The position numbers were made by a program, and so were the translations under genes. A stretch of DNA of 64,000 bases from the NCBI GenBank assembly GCA_973895155.1, contig OZ316893.1, forward strand, positions 5,890,001 to 5,954,000. Reading direction: 5' to 3'. The stretch is from Marsupella aquatica. Its lineage: Eukaryota > Marchantiophyta. Under the pieces are notes generated by a model that was given only the letters and a program-made list of their open reading frames with translations, did no database searches and had not been told where the DNA came from. The stretch's first letter is position 1. The number at the start of each line of letters is the position of its first letter. This document shows positions 13,195 to 24,839 of this stretch, piece by piece.

Positions 13195-13370
13195 AAGTCC
13201 GATGTTAGGAGAATGGGAAAGTCCGATGCTGGGAGTATGGGAAAGTCCGATGCTAGAAGAATGGGAAAGTCCGATGCTGGAAGAATGGGAAAGTCCGATG
13301 CTGGGAGTATGGGAAAGTCCGATGCTAGAAGAATGGGAAAGTCCGATGCTGGGAGTATGGGAAAGTCTGG
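13195..13370 (+). repeat. CACTA subterminal repeat array, left (24 bp x 7)
   Basis: Seven full units of AAGTCCGATGCTGGGAGTAT plus GGGA, with small variants, then a partial one. TCCGAT also recurs singly between the array and the left terminus. The unit length is divisible by three, giving the spurious repeated frames seen here. Confidence 0.9.
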
Positions 13371-14216
13371 TTATGACAAAAAGAAAATTTTTGATTGTGT
13401 TAGAATGAAAAGTTTTGATGTGTTAGATGGGGTATGTGGTTGCACCGACATACTCTTCCCAAAAGATGCAATCATTCTTGCATGCATGAATAACTTCATA
13501 CTTGAGGCAAATGGACTTGAGTGTTGTTTTTGCCTCATTCCAAGACCCAACATATTTTTCCCTTACGGAAATATGTGCTCAACATGCCAAGTCCAAAATA
13601 CATCATCTAGAAGGAGGTTGCTTGTCCCATGTAGTCTTTGTTGCAAGTCCAACAACAACATAGTTGATAAAAGATGAGACAATCAGGAGCCATTGACGCT
13701 GAGGCTTTGGAAGGACCAAAATATCATCCATAACTAATAAGCCATAATTATCCCATATCAAATCTAATGAAGGAGGGCTTTACTATCGATGAATGACCCC
13801 TGCCAGATTTCTATTGGTTTCTCCTAGGGGAATGTAATAGGGTAACTAGAATAGGTCACTTGATGCAAAGATCTAATCTCATGATAGAGAAAAATGGATC
13901 AAGAATGGGTCCAAATTATGGGTCTTAGTAAACTCACAAGTGTATAAAATCCCCAAACACTCTAAGTCAAACAACAAAAGTGCTAAGCTTGCATGTACAA
14001 TGTAAGGAATAAGAACCACAAAGTTAAGCTCATGTTGGAGGAATAGCAATTGGGATGGGTGACCAATTAGTTGAGAAAATTTGAAGAGTTCACATGTCAA
14101 GGGAGATGGGCACCTAGCTCATAGTTCCAAATGAAAGTAGAAACCCAATTAAAGGAAGAGATGGGTGACCTGAGCATGTCGCGTCCGCTGAAATGCATAT
14201 CCCATTTTGATTGCTT

Positions 14217-14350
14217 CGGACTTTCCCATTCTCCTAGCATCGGACTTTCCCATTCTCTCACCATCGGACTTTCCCATTCTCCTAGCATCGGACTTTCCAA
14301 TTCTCCCACCATCGGACTTTCCCATTCTCCCACCATCGGACTTTCCGATA
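14217..14350 (-). repeat. CACTA subterminal repeat array, right (24 bp x 5-6)
   Basis: Five full units of CGGACTTTCCCATTCTCCTA plus GCAT and a partial one. This is the reverse complement of the left array, so the two arrays face each other. Confidence 0.9.
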
Positions 14351-14495
14351 GAAGTCCGATTGTCGATATCCGATACTATTAAAATGGCATGTTGCGATGC
14401 TAGTAGTATCGGATATATGGTTTTTCAAATTTTATTTTACAAAGGCGTCCGATGTGGAGAGAATCGGAAAAAGGAGGTAAAATGTACTAGTGACC

Positions 14496-15960
14496 CCCCT
14501 ACGATCGGGCCCTTTTCCTGTTTACCCCTTGTCATTTCCATTTTACTATTAAAAGTTCCGTTATAATTACCGGTAATAATTATAATTATTAGTTAAAAAT
14601 GAATAAAAATTACCCTTCGAGAGTTCGCACGTCCTCCACGTATTAGTTAAGACTGAGGGCCCAGGGCGAGAAAGTTATGGGCGTTGCCAGTTGGTGGCGC
14701 ACCTAGACATGTGGGATAGGATCCGGGTTGTGGCCCAAAAAGTTGAGGACCAAAGGTGGTCTGGGGGTGGCAGGTCTCCAGAAGCATATATGAGGGGAGT
14801 GGTGTCTCCCTGGGGGCTAAGGGCGGTTGCGCCACTAACTAAGAGAAAACTTCAAACGGAAACGGTGATAACTTCCCAATAAGAAGTCTTGGGTGCATTG
14901 GAAAGCTCTCAAGAAGGAATATAATATTCTCCTGATCTCAGCTGGGTCTAAGGGCGTCATAGGTTCTTGAGGTTTGCGGCACGGTGTTATCACGCCCGCT
15001 TGCCAAATCCTGCCGAAACAGCAGCCAAGTCGCGTTCAGTCTCTCAAGGGAGCTTGCGTTGGGGAGGCAAGGCCAAGTAGGCATGGAGGTTGAGTTCCAA
15101 GGGCACTTGGCCCCTAGACCATCAGCGGGGTGAGAACCGGGAGTTGGTTGCTAGAGTCGGGGTCATTCTGGTCCCAACGTGTCGGGATAAGCTTTAGGAC
15201 AAGCTACGCTATTTGGGCCATGAGCATGTCCTAGGGGTAGGGAGGTTAGTTGGTGATGGATAGGTACAAGGGGGAACCCAGGCTGCGCCCAAGGAAGGAG
15301 TTATTCTGGACAAATAGTGGGTGTGGGTTCTGGTTCCGGCTTATGGCATCGGGAGGACCTATCGCTGACCTATTTACTAATGTCTGTTGATCGAGCTTGA
15401 CTTAGGATTCTAAATTTGGGGAGATCTAGATCCTGGAGGGTTACTTACCGAGATGCTTGGTTGCTTTTTGTGGTGCGTCCCATGGCTCCCCAAACCCAAG
15501 AAACCCCCTCGCACAAGCCGATTCCCGCAGGTTTTGTCCTCGGCGAGGCCATTTCCGCGGCTTAGCGGCATGGGACGCTGCTAACCTCTCCTTCTCCTAC
15601 TATTAACATTTTACACACATATACTGGACAGATCCTTCATCGGGTCATGAGATACTTAGCCGGCCTATTCTAGGCCTTCCCTTGTATTCCTCTCCTGGTC
15701 TTCCATTAGGTATGTTTGGATTCCGCCGCCGGAATGATCCCCAATTGGCTTGGTTAAGCCACTAAGACCTCTCTCAGCTCGACACATCCAATTCTCACTC
15801 CCTTGCTACTTCCCTTCATTGATGTGGGCACTCTTCACACAAGTTAATGCGACACACAAATAGCAAAATGACTCCTTCTGACTGAGTTATACCATGCTAT
15901 TAAACGCCTACTTTGACCTTGCGATTAATGGCCGTTTAACTACCTTCTCCTCAGTAATCT
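14496..15960. other. GC-richer stretch without recognised gene
   Basis: Only short frames (14647-14835 minus, 14691-14882 plus). The composition resembles 12400-12857, so the CACTA element probably inserted into one continuous older sequence. Confidence 0.45.
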
Positions 15961-15963
15961 CGT

Positions 15964-16564
15964 TTAAACGATTAACCGACCTTCGAGAGGCGGCACTCCG
16001 TCTATCTCGACACAGTCCCCGTAAGTGAATCCGACCAAGTGCTCTTGAATGTCGAGTTCCGTCTTCCACTTCTTAGGCACTTCAGCCTCGGCCAACACTA
16101 ACCCCTCTCTATACACAATCTCAATGAACCCACACCACTCGCGGTAAGTGATCAAGCAAATCAGAACGTTCTCGTATAGTAACTGACGGGAAATAAGATG
16201 GGTGCCGATAGAACAGATCCACAGTTCCAGTGATCTTAAGGTAATCAAGGAGCAAGACTTGTCGTCACTGCTGTCTGCGTTCATGGTTTTTAGTAGCCGT
16301 GACCTGATTAAGTCCGACTGTCCTTTGAATCAGCCTGCCTGGCAATTGATTTCCGGATTGTGTGGGTGACTATGACAGGGTTACCCTAAGCAAGTACCCC
16401 AGTATCACGTTTACCCTTGTATGATGGAGGTGTATGACGACCAGTGTATCGCCTTCAAAACACACTATCTCCAACCAGACACCGCTTCTCACTAGCTGTC
16501 TGTTCAACCTATACCTTGAGGCGCTGGCCCGTAAGGTTCTGGTTCGCAATGAGACGATATTCAT
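15964..16564 (-). other. Unidentified minus-strand open frames (two)
   Basis: Frames 16564-16370 (64 codons) and 16284-15964 (106 codons) lie downstream of the RPA-like frame on the same strand. The second ends in a segment with EVPKKWKTELDIQEHLVGFT. I do not recognise a domain. They may be further pieces of the same decayed element. Confidence 0.3.
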
Positions 16565-16610
16565 TCATCGTTGCGATTAATGAGTAATGACTTGCTGCAT
16601 AAGGCAAATT

Positions 16611-16613
<3 letters not shown>

Positions 16614-16642
<29 letters not shown>
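16614..16642 (+). repeat. (CT)n microsatellite
   Basis: About 14 uninterrupted CT units, directly visible. Confidence 0.95.
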
Positions 16643-16645
<3 letters not shown>

Positions 16646-17039
16646 TTGACGGTCTCATTCACTGCTCAAGTGCGTACTTCACTCTGTTGCATTCATTCCA
16701 AACTCTCTCTTTGTACTCAAAGACTACTCAACTGAGTAGGGACACTATTACAAAATTGCTGGCATTCCTAAGGTGAGCGGAGCCCTACCTTGCCCCAGAC
16801 TTCTAGCAAAAAGTGACAGAGCGCCTAGCGCTCCACAGCCTCTAAATACCTATGCCTTGCGTCCGTCTTTGCCCGAGGCCTCTACTACTTCTTGGGGTGC
16901 GCCGATTACAGTTGACGACTCGCGCCTCCTCTTTGATCTCCTTCGCTCATTCATCAAGAACGCTAACTAATGCCTACCAGAACGATGAGTGGAAGCCAAG
17001 AACTGCTGATTACTATGTCAAGAAGTTATGTCTTCCTGG

Positions 17040-17651
17040 TTACTGAACTGTGCAACGGCCTCCTCGATTCCCTTCGGTTGCGCCTGATCCGGAAGCTTCC
17101 GGACTCCCGATTGTTAATCTTGCCATATGTGCCTCGACCTCCTGACTTCTGTCATCTTCCTTGGGGTTGCTCGGTTCGCCGGCCACGATTACTTGTTTGG
17201 CGGTGATTAATCGCCACGTAATCCGCTGATCGTGGCTGTTATTCCGTCTTAGCAGCAGATTCCATTTCTTCCGCATGACCTTTCTACAGAGTTCTTCGAT
17301 GGCCTCGCCGGTGGTGAATCGTTGGCGGAACTCTTCGCCCTTCATTCCGAACAATTGTTGCCCCGCCGCATCCCATACACGACAGCTTCCTTCTTTGATC
17401 CGAATAGTGAACATGAACATAGGCACTCCTTCTCCTAGCGACTTACACTCATGAGCTAACCGATTCCTGCTAACGGGGGTTCCTATATTCGCCCCCCCTT
17501 GCCTTCTCTGTCGAGCTCTTGTGCCTAAGGCACATACTCTGCCATCTGCTAGTAGGCCATCGCAGCCTTCATAGCAGAACTCGACTCCTACACGACCGTT
17601 AATCGAGATGATCGTCGCCTCCCCTACTTCCAGCCTTTCTGTCATCTCCAC
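17040..17651 (-). pseudogene. RPA70-like single-stranded-DNA-binding domain C fragment
   Basis: A 203-codon frame. Residues ~27-40 hold CYEGC and a later cysteine, followed by HEC near residue 70, like the zinc ribbon of RPA1 domain C. Then come FTIRIKEGSCRVWDAAGQ, LFGMKGEEF and a helix (GEAIEELCRKVMRKKWNLLL) that match the order in domain C of RPA1: strand, ...EAGEELLG..., the 'F..II' helix, 'F.LK', 'D.QR...I..A..V'. The C-terminal 30-40 residues are not recognisable. RPA1-like genes are typically carried by plant Helitrons, so this could be a Helitron relic; no Rep/helicase or Helitron ends were found. Upstream on minus lies the gag-like ORF, but no link is shown. Confidence 0.5.
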
Positions 17652-18262
17652 AAAATGAATAACCGCTGGTCCTTGCTTACTACTTCCTAAATACTCTTGG
17701 TTGACCTCTAGTTGACACTTCTAAACCTAAAAAAAAACTATAATATCGCCGGTGTAATTTTTATCATTTACACATGCACTTGCCATACAAATAGTACATC
17801 TCATACACAAGCTCTGCGAACTAAGCCGTGAGGCCAACTCTATTCAGTTCTTAGGCATGAGGAAACATGAATATACACAAGGGTCATTGTATAACTAACC
17901 GAGAGCTTCTCTTACTACTTGATCCCAGCCCTGCTGGTGCAACTAAAAACTTGCTAAAGAAGAGGCCCTGAACTCCCCGCAGCCCAGGTACTTATCCTGG
18001 TTGCGGATCCGCCTGATTCCTTGCAGCGTAAGCCTAATCTACTTATCTGTAATCTACCTAACCATAATCTACCTATGTACAGCGAGGCAGGAGCACAAGT
18101 GTCGCCCTTACTCGTGGATCCACAATCCCACTAATCTAAGTGTCAGGGCCGTCGCCTGGTCCTGATCCTTAGTCTAAACTTGGAGATCAGCGCCCGCCCT
18201 GCCCACTCACGCCTCCTACCTCCACGTCCGCCCTCCCTAAAAGGGATGGCGCCCTTGCACCG

Positions 18263-21200
18263 TCACGACACCGGTGGCGGATCCTCAATGGACGCCCCCA
18301 ATGCTTCCCCCGCAGCCACTGCCGTCGGTCCGTCCTCTGAAAAATTACCTGCCCCGGACCGAGTCAACTCTTCATCGGCTTGACTGGGTCCACCCTCGGC
18401 TTTGGCCTCAGCATCGGCCACAGCCTCCCCGACATGTTCTAGTGGAGGATCTGGTACCTCGGGTTCACTACTGGTTGTCCCGGCCTCGGCCTTGCCATCC
18501 CCACTTCCTAGGACTGGTGGATCCACCGCCATGTCGATGCCGGAGGTTGGTGCCGGGTTTATCTTCTCGGTCACAACGGCTTGAGAAGCCGTATAACTCC
18601 TAGACCCAGAAGGTTTCCGCTTCTTCTTCTTCCCTATTTTGACAGCTGGTCCCTTCCCCTTGCTACCTACCTCCGGCACCGGGGCGTGTGTCTCGGCTTG
18701 TCTTTCGGCCAGTACTCCTCCTGGTAACGGAGTTCCCACAATTGGAGTTGGACCAGATGAAGCTAAGCACTTAAATACTGCGGCCTGTTTCTTCAGCCGC
18801 TCCGTTTGGTTGTCGGCCCGCCGCTGTAAGTTCTCCATCTTCCTGGTGGTTTCCTCCAACTCCTCCTGGGCTTCCTCTAGGTCCTTCCGTCCCTCTTGCA
18901 GCTCCTTTCTGGCTTCTTGAGTTCCAATTCCAATTTTAAGGTAGCCCTCTCCTCCTGGGTTGTTCTTAGCTCCTTGTCGAGCTCTGCTATGACCACAGAC
19001 TCCATTTTATTCGTCTTGGCATAAGTCTGGTCAAGCTGGTCGTCCTTTTCATGCAGGTCGGCCTTGAAGCTGGCCGTCAGGGATGCAAGCTCCTGCTGCA
19101 GCGCAATAATCCCTTGATAGGATTTCCCTAACTCGGCTTCCTTCTGCTCAAGGGCTCCGCGGATATCTTCGAGCTCTCCTTTCAACGCCCTCTCCCTTCT
19201 CTGAGTCTCCACCATGGCCCGGTTGTTGGCGGTTAAGTGGGCCTCCTCTGCGTCCCTCAGCTCCTACTTCCACTTTTCCTTGTCCTTGACCGCGCTGGCC
19301 AACTCTCCTTGGGTCCGAGTCACTTTATCCTTGATAATCTGATTGCCAGACTGAGCGGCATCCAATTGTCCTTGCATGATGTTTAGCTCATGCCGCTTAA
19401 TTCGCAGCTCATCTTGGGCTTTCTTGGCCGCCTGCAGGACTTCCACCTCGGCTTCCTTCTCCCTAAGCCGCCGGATGACCTTGTCCTTCTTGCTTCTCTC
19501 CAAAGCCACCGCTTCTTCTAATCGGTGCTTCTCCAACCTCTCCCTCTGGAAGAAAGGTCCCTGTTCCAACTCCTCCCCAAAGATGTTGAGCGCCAGATCC
19601 CCACACATCTTCCCGTACTCCATGGCTCTATCTTTAGCATAGGTGGAGTAAGTAGAAGTCATCGGCATCAACCACCTCGACCTCTGTTCCCAAGCCGCCT
19701 TGCGGATTTCTTCTACGGTGGCAAGTGGGTTGCTTATTTTTTTGGTAAGCCGCCTGATGTCCTCCGGCCAATCTCCTCCTGGTAAATCTTTCTCCCTAGC
19801 CAGGGCTGCTTTCTCTTCCTCCCTAAGTCGCTCCTGAAATTCTTGTGCCGTCTGCTTTATGCCATCAAAGCTCGAGGGAGCAACCTCTGGTGGGGGAGAC
19901 TCGGGGCTACTCTGCTGGGTGGGGTCCCCTTGAACTACTCTTGGAAGCGTGGGGATAAATCGGCCACAGGTCCTTACTCCTGGAACATGATGATCCGACC
20001 CATAGCCGGAGTTATCATTGCTGTAGTCCTCCACCACCTCCTCCACTGCTTGGACTCCCGGCTTCCCCCTCCGTTCTCCTGGTCCTGCCGAGAAAATGGC
20101 CTCAGAGATCACGGGCTCTTGTTCCTCCTCTGGGTTCCAGGCTGTCCTCTCCCTCTGCTCTCCGCGGGAAGGAGCCTTAGGCTGCTCTGCCTCCGATTCG
20201 GGGCTTGAGGCTCCCACATACATTTGCACTCCCGGCTTGTGTTCCGGCCTCCTTCTCTCCTTGGCTCCGGTAAAGGGGTTTTCCCTCTTGAGTCGGCTTA
20301 GGCCGGCCTCTGGGGCAGTGTCCTGTACCGGTGCCGTTGCTGGTGCCGTTCTCTCCTTCTCCAGCATTTTCAGCAGATTCTGCATGCCTAATTGCCGCAT
20401 CAGCAAGTCTTCTTTCCTTGGCCAAAACACCTGCTCGATCGTAGGACTGGTAGGCTGGTTGGGCTCTTCTGTTGCCGGCCGCTGATCCGGAACCTCCTCC
20501 GGTGCCCTTGCCGAAAGGGGAAGTACTAGGGCAAAGATTTGACTTCTGGCATACCGGCACAACAGCGGCATGTGATAGCCAAGCCGGGACACGCTTCCCA
20601 TGCCGATCGCCTACTGTTCCTCCTTCAAGATCTTCTTCAGTTGGTGGAGGAGGTACCCGTTGTAATCCCGGCTTGGGTCTGGCCTTTCTACCAGGTAGAC
20701 CTGAGCCTTGCCGATCTCTGCCCTCGGCAAGTTACAATGCATGGTCATCCACAAGAAATTGATCATCTCTCCGATGTGCGGGTTGGTGCAGGTGTTCCGG
20801 AAGAAGCCATTCTTCGTTGATGGTCCTGGGAACGACCGGAACTCCTTGTCAGGTAAGGTCTTCCTGGTATCAACCTTGGTCTTATTACCCATCGGCAAGC
20901 CAAACACCTCGGCAATCACTCGGGGAGTGAGATATATAGAAATCCTTCCCATACACCCTCGTGGAATTGGTCTCGGGTTCCCATGATCCCACGAATTCTA
21001 ATAAGTCTAAGTCCAGCACCTCCGGCTTCAGCCATGGTAATCTTACGAAGGCTTCCAAGCCGGATCCGGCCATGAAGCCCTGGTACTTCTTGGTCTGCAT
21101 GGCCATAAAGCATGCATCCTCCTCCCGTGCAAAATGTAATTGCACTTCCTCTGGTAGGGTCGCCGCCCAGCCTTTCCAGGTGTCATCCTTTGTTGGAATG

Positions 21201-22021
21201 GCATTGATGGGATCATCCTCCTCCTCTTCGGTTTCTCCCTGCCTCCTGTTCTGCTGCTCTGCTGGCTTCCTTGGTGCCGCCGACCTCGTTCTTTTTGCCG
21301 GGGTGGCCTCTTCGTTGTTGTTTCCTTTCCTCTTCATCTCGGCTGCCGTGGATGTTTCTCCTAGCACAGTTGCCTTTGTCCACCCCTCCGTGCTACCCTT
21401 CAACTCCCAGTGCACGTCGTTGCAGCGGTTGATGGCTTCCCTAATGCCAACGATTTTGTCTTCGCAAAACAGAAGGTCATCGAGCTGATTGGCAGTAGGA
21501 GTCCACAAGAACTCAGCCTTGATGAGTTCTCCTCCTAAGAAGGCAGACTTCTACAGCTCCCACAGTCGAGCGAGCTCCTGCCGTTCTTGAGCTGCTCTCT
21601 CCGATTCTTCATCCTTGTAAGTCCCAATGTACTCAGTTGCCCGTTCGAACAAGCATCCCCAAAAATGTGCCGCTTGATTGATGTTTCTCATACCCTCCTT
21701 GACTCGATCATTGGTATATGTTCCCACCCAGAGTGCTTGCCTATGCAGCTGACAGTATTTGGCCTCCCGTAGTCGTCTGCCCAGTTCATGCTTGCAAATG
21801 AGCCACCATTCCTCGCGAGCGGTCCTTACCCCTCTCCTCCTCTGGTCTTCCCTCCCGTTGGTCACCCCTAGCCGCCCACGCTTAGCGCGCCCTAACCCTA
21901 ATCGTGTTCTCTCCCCCGGCGTCCTTACTTCCGGCCTCGGCCCGGGTTCCATAGTCACCCTTAATTGTTTATATTTTCCTTGTCTTGTTACTATACTAAG
22001 GTGTTTCCAGGCTACACTCAT
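18263..22021 (-). pseudogene. Gag-like 'putative plant transposon protein' family ORF A, with coiled coil, broken
   Basis: One reading path of about 1250 codons runs 22021 to 18263. It is interrupted by three in-frame TAG codons (21551, 20611, 19264) and two frame changes (near 20930-20950 and 18870-18900). The order is: a W/Y-rich N-terminal part; an acidic linker; FVGSWEPETNSTRVYGK then LTPRVIAEVFGLPMG; a segment with CTNPHIGEMINFLWMTMH; a Pro/Glu-rich region; and a long coiled coil (19264-19800 and 18877-19215) rich in EKLEE-type heptads. It parallels ORFs B, C and D, whose shared core resembles the Pfam group called putative plant transposon protein (Transposase_32); that name is from memory. 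No pol genes or LTRs were seen. The function is unknown; a structural gag-like role is inference. Confidence 0.6.
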
Positions 22022-22069
22022 GCTTTTACCATGTAAACTGGCCTAGTGATTCCTAGCTAGGCATCATAG

Positions 22070-23070
22070 ATGTATTGGTTGGAAAGGTATATGGTTGTGT
22101 TAAAGGCTTATGTACGGAATCATGCACAAGTGGAGGGGAGCATGGCAACAGGATACTTGGCAGCTGAGAGTATGTTTTATTGCAGCAACATCTTAGCTAC
22201 CATTGATCCTAGTTGTCCACGCACATGGATGGAAGAGAGAGAAATGGAGGAGGATCGTTTAACAGGAGCCAAAAAAACACGCTTACTGACCGGAGTGGAG
22301 TTGACACAGATGACTACTTTCATGTTGAGTAATAGTACTCTGATGGAAGAACATTTGGAGAGAGTTTTATGAGGATACAAAGAGGGAGAGTCGTCGCCAA
22401 GGATTTTTCCAAAGTTCCTTGAGTATATGAGGGAGAAAGTACTTCAGTTGGATGCTATGGTGGCCCAAGGTGAGAGTGTATCACATTTTCCAGATATGAC
22501 TCCTGAGGTTCGAACAATTGTTCATGGCCCTTTGAGACTTGTTTAGACCAGAACAGCAATGTGGACACAAGGGAGACATTTCAGGATTTCTAACCTTGAT
22601 GAGAAGAGGGGTAGAACTTTTGACTGTGGAGTTCAAGGGCAGTTCATGCAGGATTCACAAAGTAGCCGCCATGACACCAATGTCATCCGAGATGTGGTGC
22701 CTCACTATGGGAAGATAGAGGAGATCTTGATTGTATCCTATGATGCGGATACAAAATTTGAAGAGTATTCTTCAAGTGTAAGTGGTTCAAAATTCACTTG
22801 GTTGGTGAGAATCGCACGGTACTTCTTGATGATAGTGGGTTTACTCGACTCAAGACATCAGCAACTAGCTTTCAACCATCTCATTGGCAAATATCTGAAC
22901 CATTTACATTCCCAAGTCACCTTGAGCAGTGTTTCTATATTCCGTACCCACCAGACCCAGAGGAGTGGTCAGTTGTTATACCGTATGTGCCACGATCTCG
23001 TTCCATTATCTCAGAAAAACCTGAAGTTATTATTGTGTCAAATGGAGGAGAGGATGAAGACCAAGTTTGA
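22070..23070 (+). pseudogene. CACTA TNP2-type transposase, C-terminal domains, decayed
   Basis: 22070-22372 reads ERYMVVLKAYVRNHAQVEGS..GYLAAESMFYCS, the pattern of the domain following the TNP2 catalytic core (DUF4218: ERYL..LK.YVRN.A.PEGSIAEGY...E...F). The same frame continues past a TGA (at ~22370) and a TAG (at ~22543) into a DUF4216-like part: HGPLRL, DCGVQGQF, DVVPHYGKIEEIL. After a frame change this continues in 22798-23070 with DDSGFTRL, SEPFTFPSHLEQCFYIPYP and EEWSVVIPY. The catalytic part is missing upstream, where the oppositely oriented gag-like ORF A begins. It is followed by a CACTA terminus at 23823. Confidence 0.75.
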
Positions 23071-23099
23071 TGCATCACTAGTAGTAAAACTTGTTGTGA

Positions 23100-23823
23100 G
23101 CGTATAATTGTGATTATATTAACTATCATGGTTTTATTTATATTTACCTATTTATTTTCTTCTTTTGTCTTACAAACACTTGGACTTTGAAATTTCATTT
23201 TACTGCTATACATGCAACCCTAGCCACTAGAAAAGTTATCCTCATGCATGCCACCTTTTTGAAATCCCTAGCTTATAACCTAAACACATGCATTCTCCAT
23301 CTTCTAAAGTATTCTCTCAAAAATTTACATTCTGAGAACTTTGCAAACAACTCTCTTTGCGAAACAGTTTTTGAACCAGACAGGAAAGAATTTCTGAACC
23401 TCTTGTGAATCCAATTCCATCTGTACTTGTCATACAAATACGTTCTCAAACTTGCGGCCAAATTGGCTTTGGTACTTTGCGACCCAACGTTCTTCACAAC
23501 ACTTTCCAAACATAATAGGTTCACAAACCATTTGTGATCGTATTAGTCTCGCTAAATTATGAACCAAAATGTATCCGAATACGGTTGCGATGGTCGCGGA
23601 CTCACAAAGTCGTTGTGAGATAACTAGTATCTAAACGTGTTGCGAAGTCAATAACATCAAAAATTAATTGCAATGTATGTAGCTTCGCAACGTGAATGTG
23701 CGATGGTAAGAGCATGGGATATTGTGATGCGTGTTGCATCACAAAACATCTGAAGGTTCTAACATCGCAAGGCCTTCCCGACGTCAAAAAACACCTTCGC
23801 AAAAGGGGCGATATGTAGTAGTG
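23100..23823 (+). mobile_element. 3' end of a CACTA element with subterminal repeats
   Basis: The stretch ends with ATGTAGTAGTG at 23813-23823, differing at one base from the right terminus of the complete CACTA element at 12858-14492. The last 400 bases are dense in (T)TGCGAA/TTCGCAA and CACAAAGTCGTTGTGAG-type motifs, fitting subterminal repeats. It directly follows the TNP2-type remnant, so both are probably one truncated element. The left terminus was not established; CACTATTACA at 16744 is a weak candidate without matching target duplication. Confidence 0.6.
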
Positions 23824-24780
23824 AATACCCCACCATCATCGTTGCTGAAATTGTTTTCTCCATCTTACCACTCCAGTACTCAATAGCTTATCTCCAAACT
23901 GCACCGGGAAGCTGCACCTGCTGAACCAATACCGCTATATTTCTGTGGTTGGCGTTCCCCATCAGCAACAATTGGACTGGCACACCATGACACAAGAGCC
24001 GAACCTGCTATGTCTTTGATGATAGCATGTCCCCGAGAGGAGAAACTGTGAAAATGGATGGCCACCCGTGCTTCTAATATGAGGGAGCCCAAAAGCAGAA
24101 CCATTGGGATGGCATGTTGAAGAGCCATTCAATTGGTCAAACACCCATATCCATTGGAGGAACAACAGAGAGGGTACTTCGAGAGGGTACAACAACTTTA
24201 GTGGAAGCATCCCAACTGCTGAATCTGCCAGATCCTCCATGTTAATTGGCAAGTGGGAAGAAAAGTTGGGTCAACGTTTTGTAGGGCCACCATAAATGAA
24301 AAGAGGGTCACCGAAAATGTGAACCTTCCAGCAAATTCATAAATAAGGGAAAAATAAAGTACAATAAAAGGAAAGAAAAAGAGGAAGTTAAAAGAATTCC
24401 AAAGGGAACAAACATCTAACTAGAAAAAGAAAAGCAAGTGTAAATCTAAAAGGGTGGAAAAAAAGAGAAAAGTGTCCAAATGTACGTACATGATTGAATG
24501 TAAACTCAAGGACTAGTGTGTACATTATTTGGAAAATGTGACAATATTTAATGGGCCCATCCAATGTCCTAACGAAATCAGCAAGTGGGACCCAAAAATA
24601 CTAGCAGTGAGAAGAGTGCACAAGTCACCCAAAAATCAATGCTTTACTTTAAGCTTTAATGTGGTTCAGAAAACGTTCATCTGGAAATAAAAAATTCTTC
24701 TTCTTAAGATTGGAATTAACACTGACAACAAGTTGACGCTCGGATTGGAAAGGACAGAACTATGGATGGCGATGCCCCAA
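23824..24780. other. Unassigned sequence
   Basis: Two overlapping minus frames (24128-23880 and 24252-23962) have no recognised domain. 24300-24480 is purine-rich. No gene is supported. Confidence 0.4.
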
Positions 24781-24839
24781 TCGGACCTGGGTCAATTGTG
24801 ATCTTCCAAAGACTCAAGATGTCACCAAGCTTAACTTAC

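Larger units (their letters stand above)
12858..14492. mobile_element. Complete non-autonomous CACTA (En/Spm) element
   Basis: The left end reads CACTAGTACAT (12858-12868) and the right end ATGTACTAGTG (14482-14492): perfect 11-bp terminal inverted repeats with the CACTA signature. Both sides carry the 3-bp target duplication ACC (12855-12857 and 14493-14495). Length is 1635 bp. Inverted arrays of a 24-bp subterminal repeat occupy 13195-13370 and 14217-14350, as expected for transposase-binding regions. No transposase is encoded; the open frame at 13189-13677 is mostly the repeat array followed by an unidentified stretch. It would need an autonomous relative for movement. Confidence 0.92.

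Noticed and set aside
13181-13677. Repeated frames with ESPMLGEW or GKSDAG units as a repeat protein
   Set aside because: They are translations of the 24-bp CACTA subterminal array.
16744-16760. CACTATTACAAAATTGC as the left end of the CACTA element ending at 23823
   Set aside because: Flanking bases (GGA versus AAT) do not match as a target duplication, and the intervening DNA is mostly another element.
20885-21488. Plus-strand frames over 18-22 kb (for example 20961-21488)
   Set aside because: They are antisense shadows of the minus-strand gag-like ORF, with less protein-like composition.
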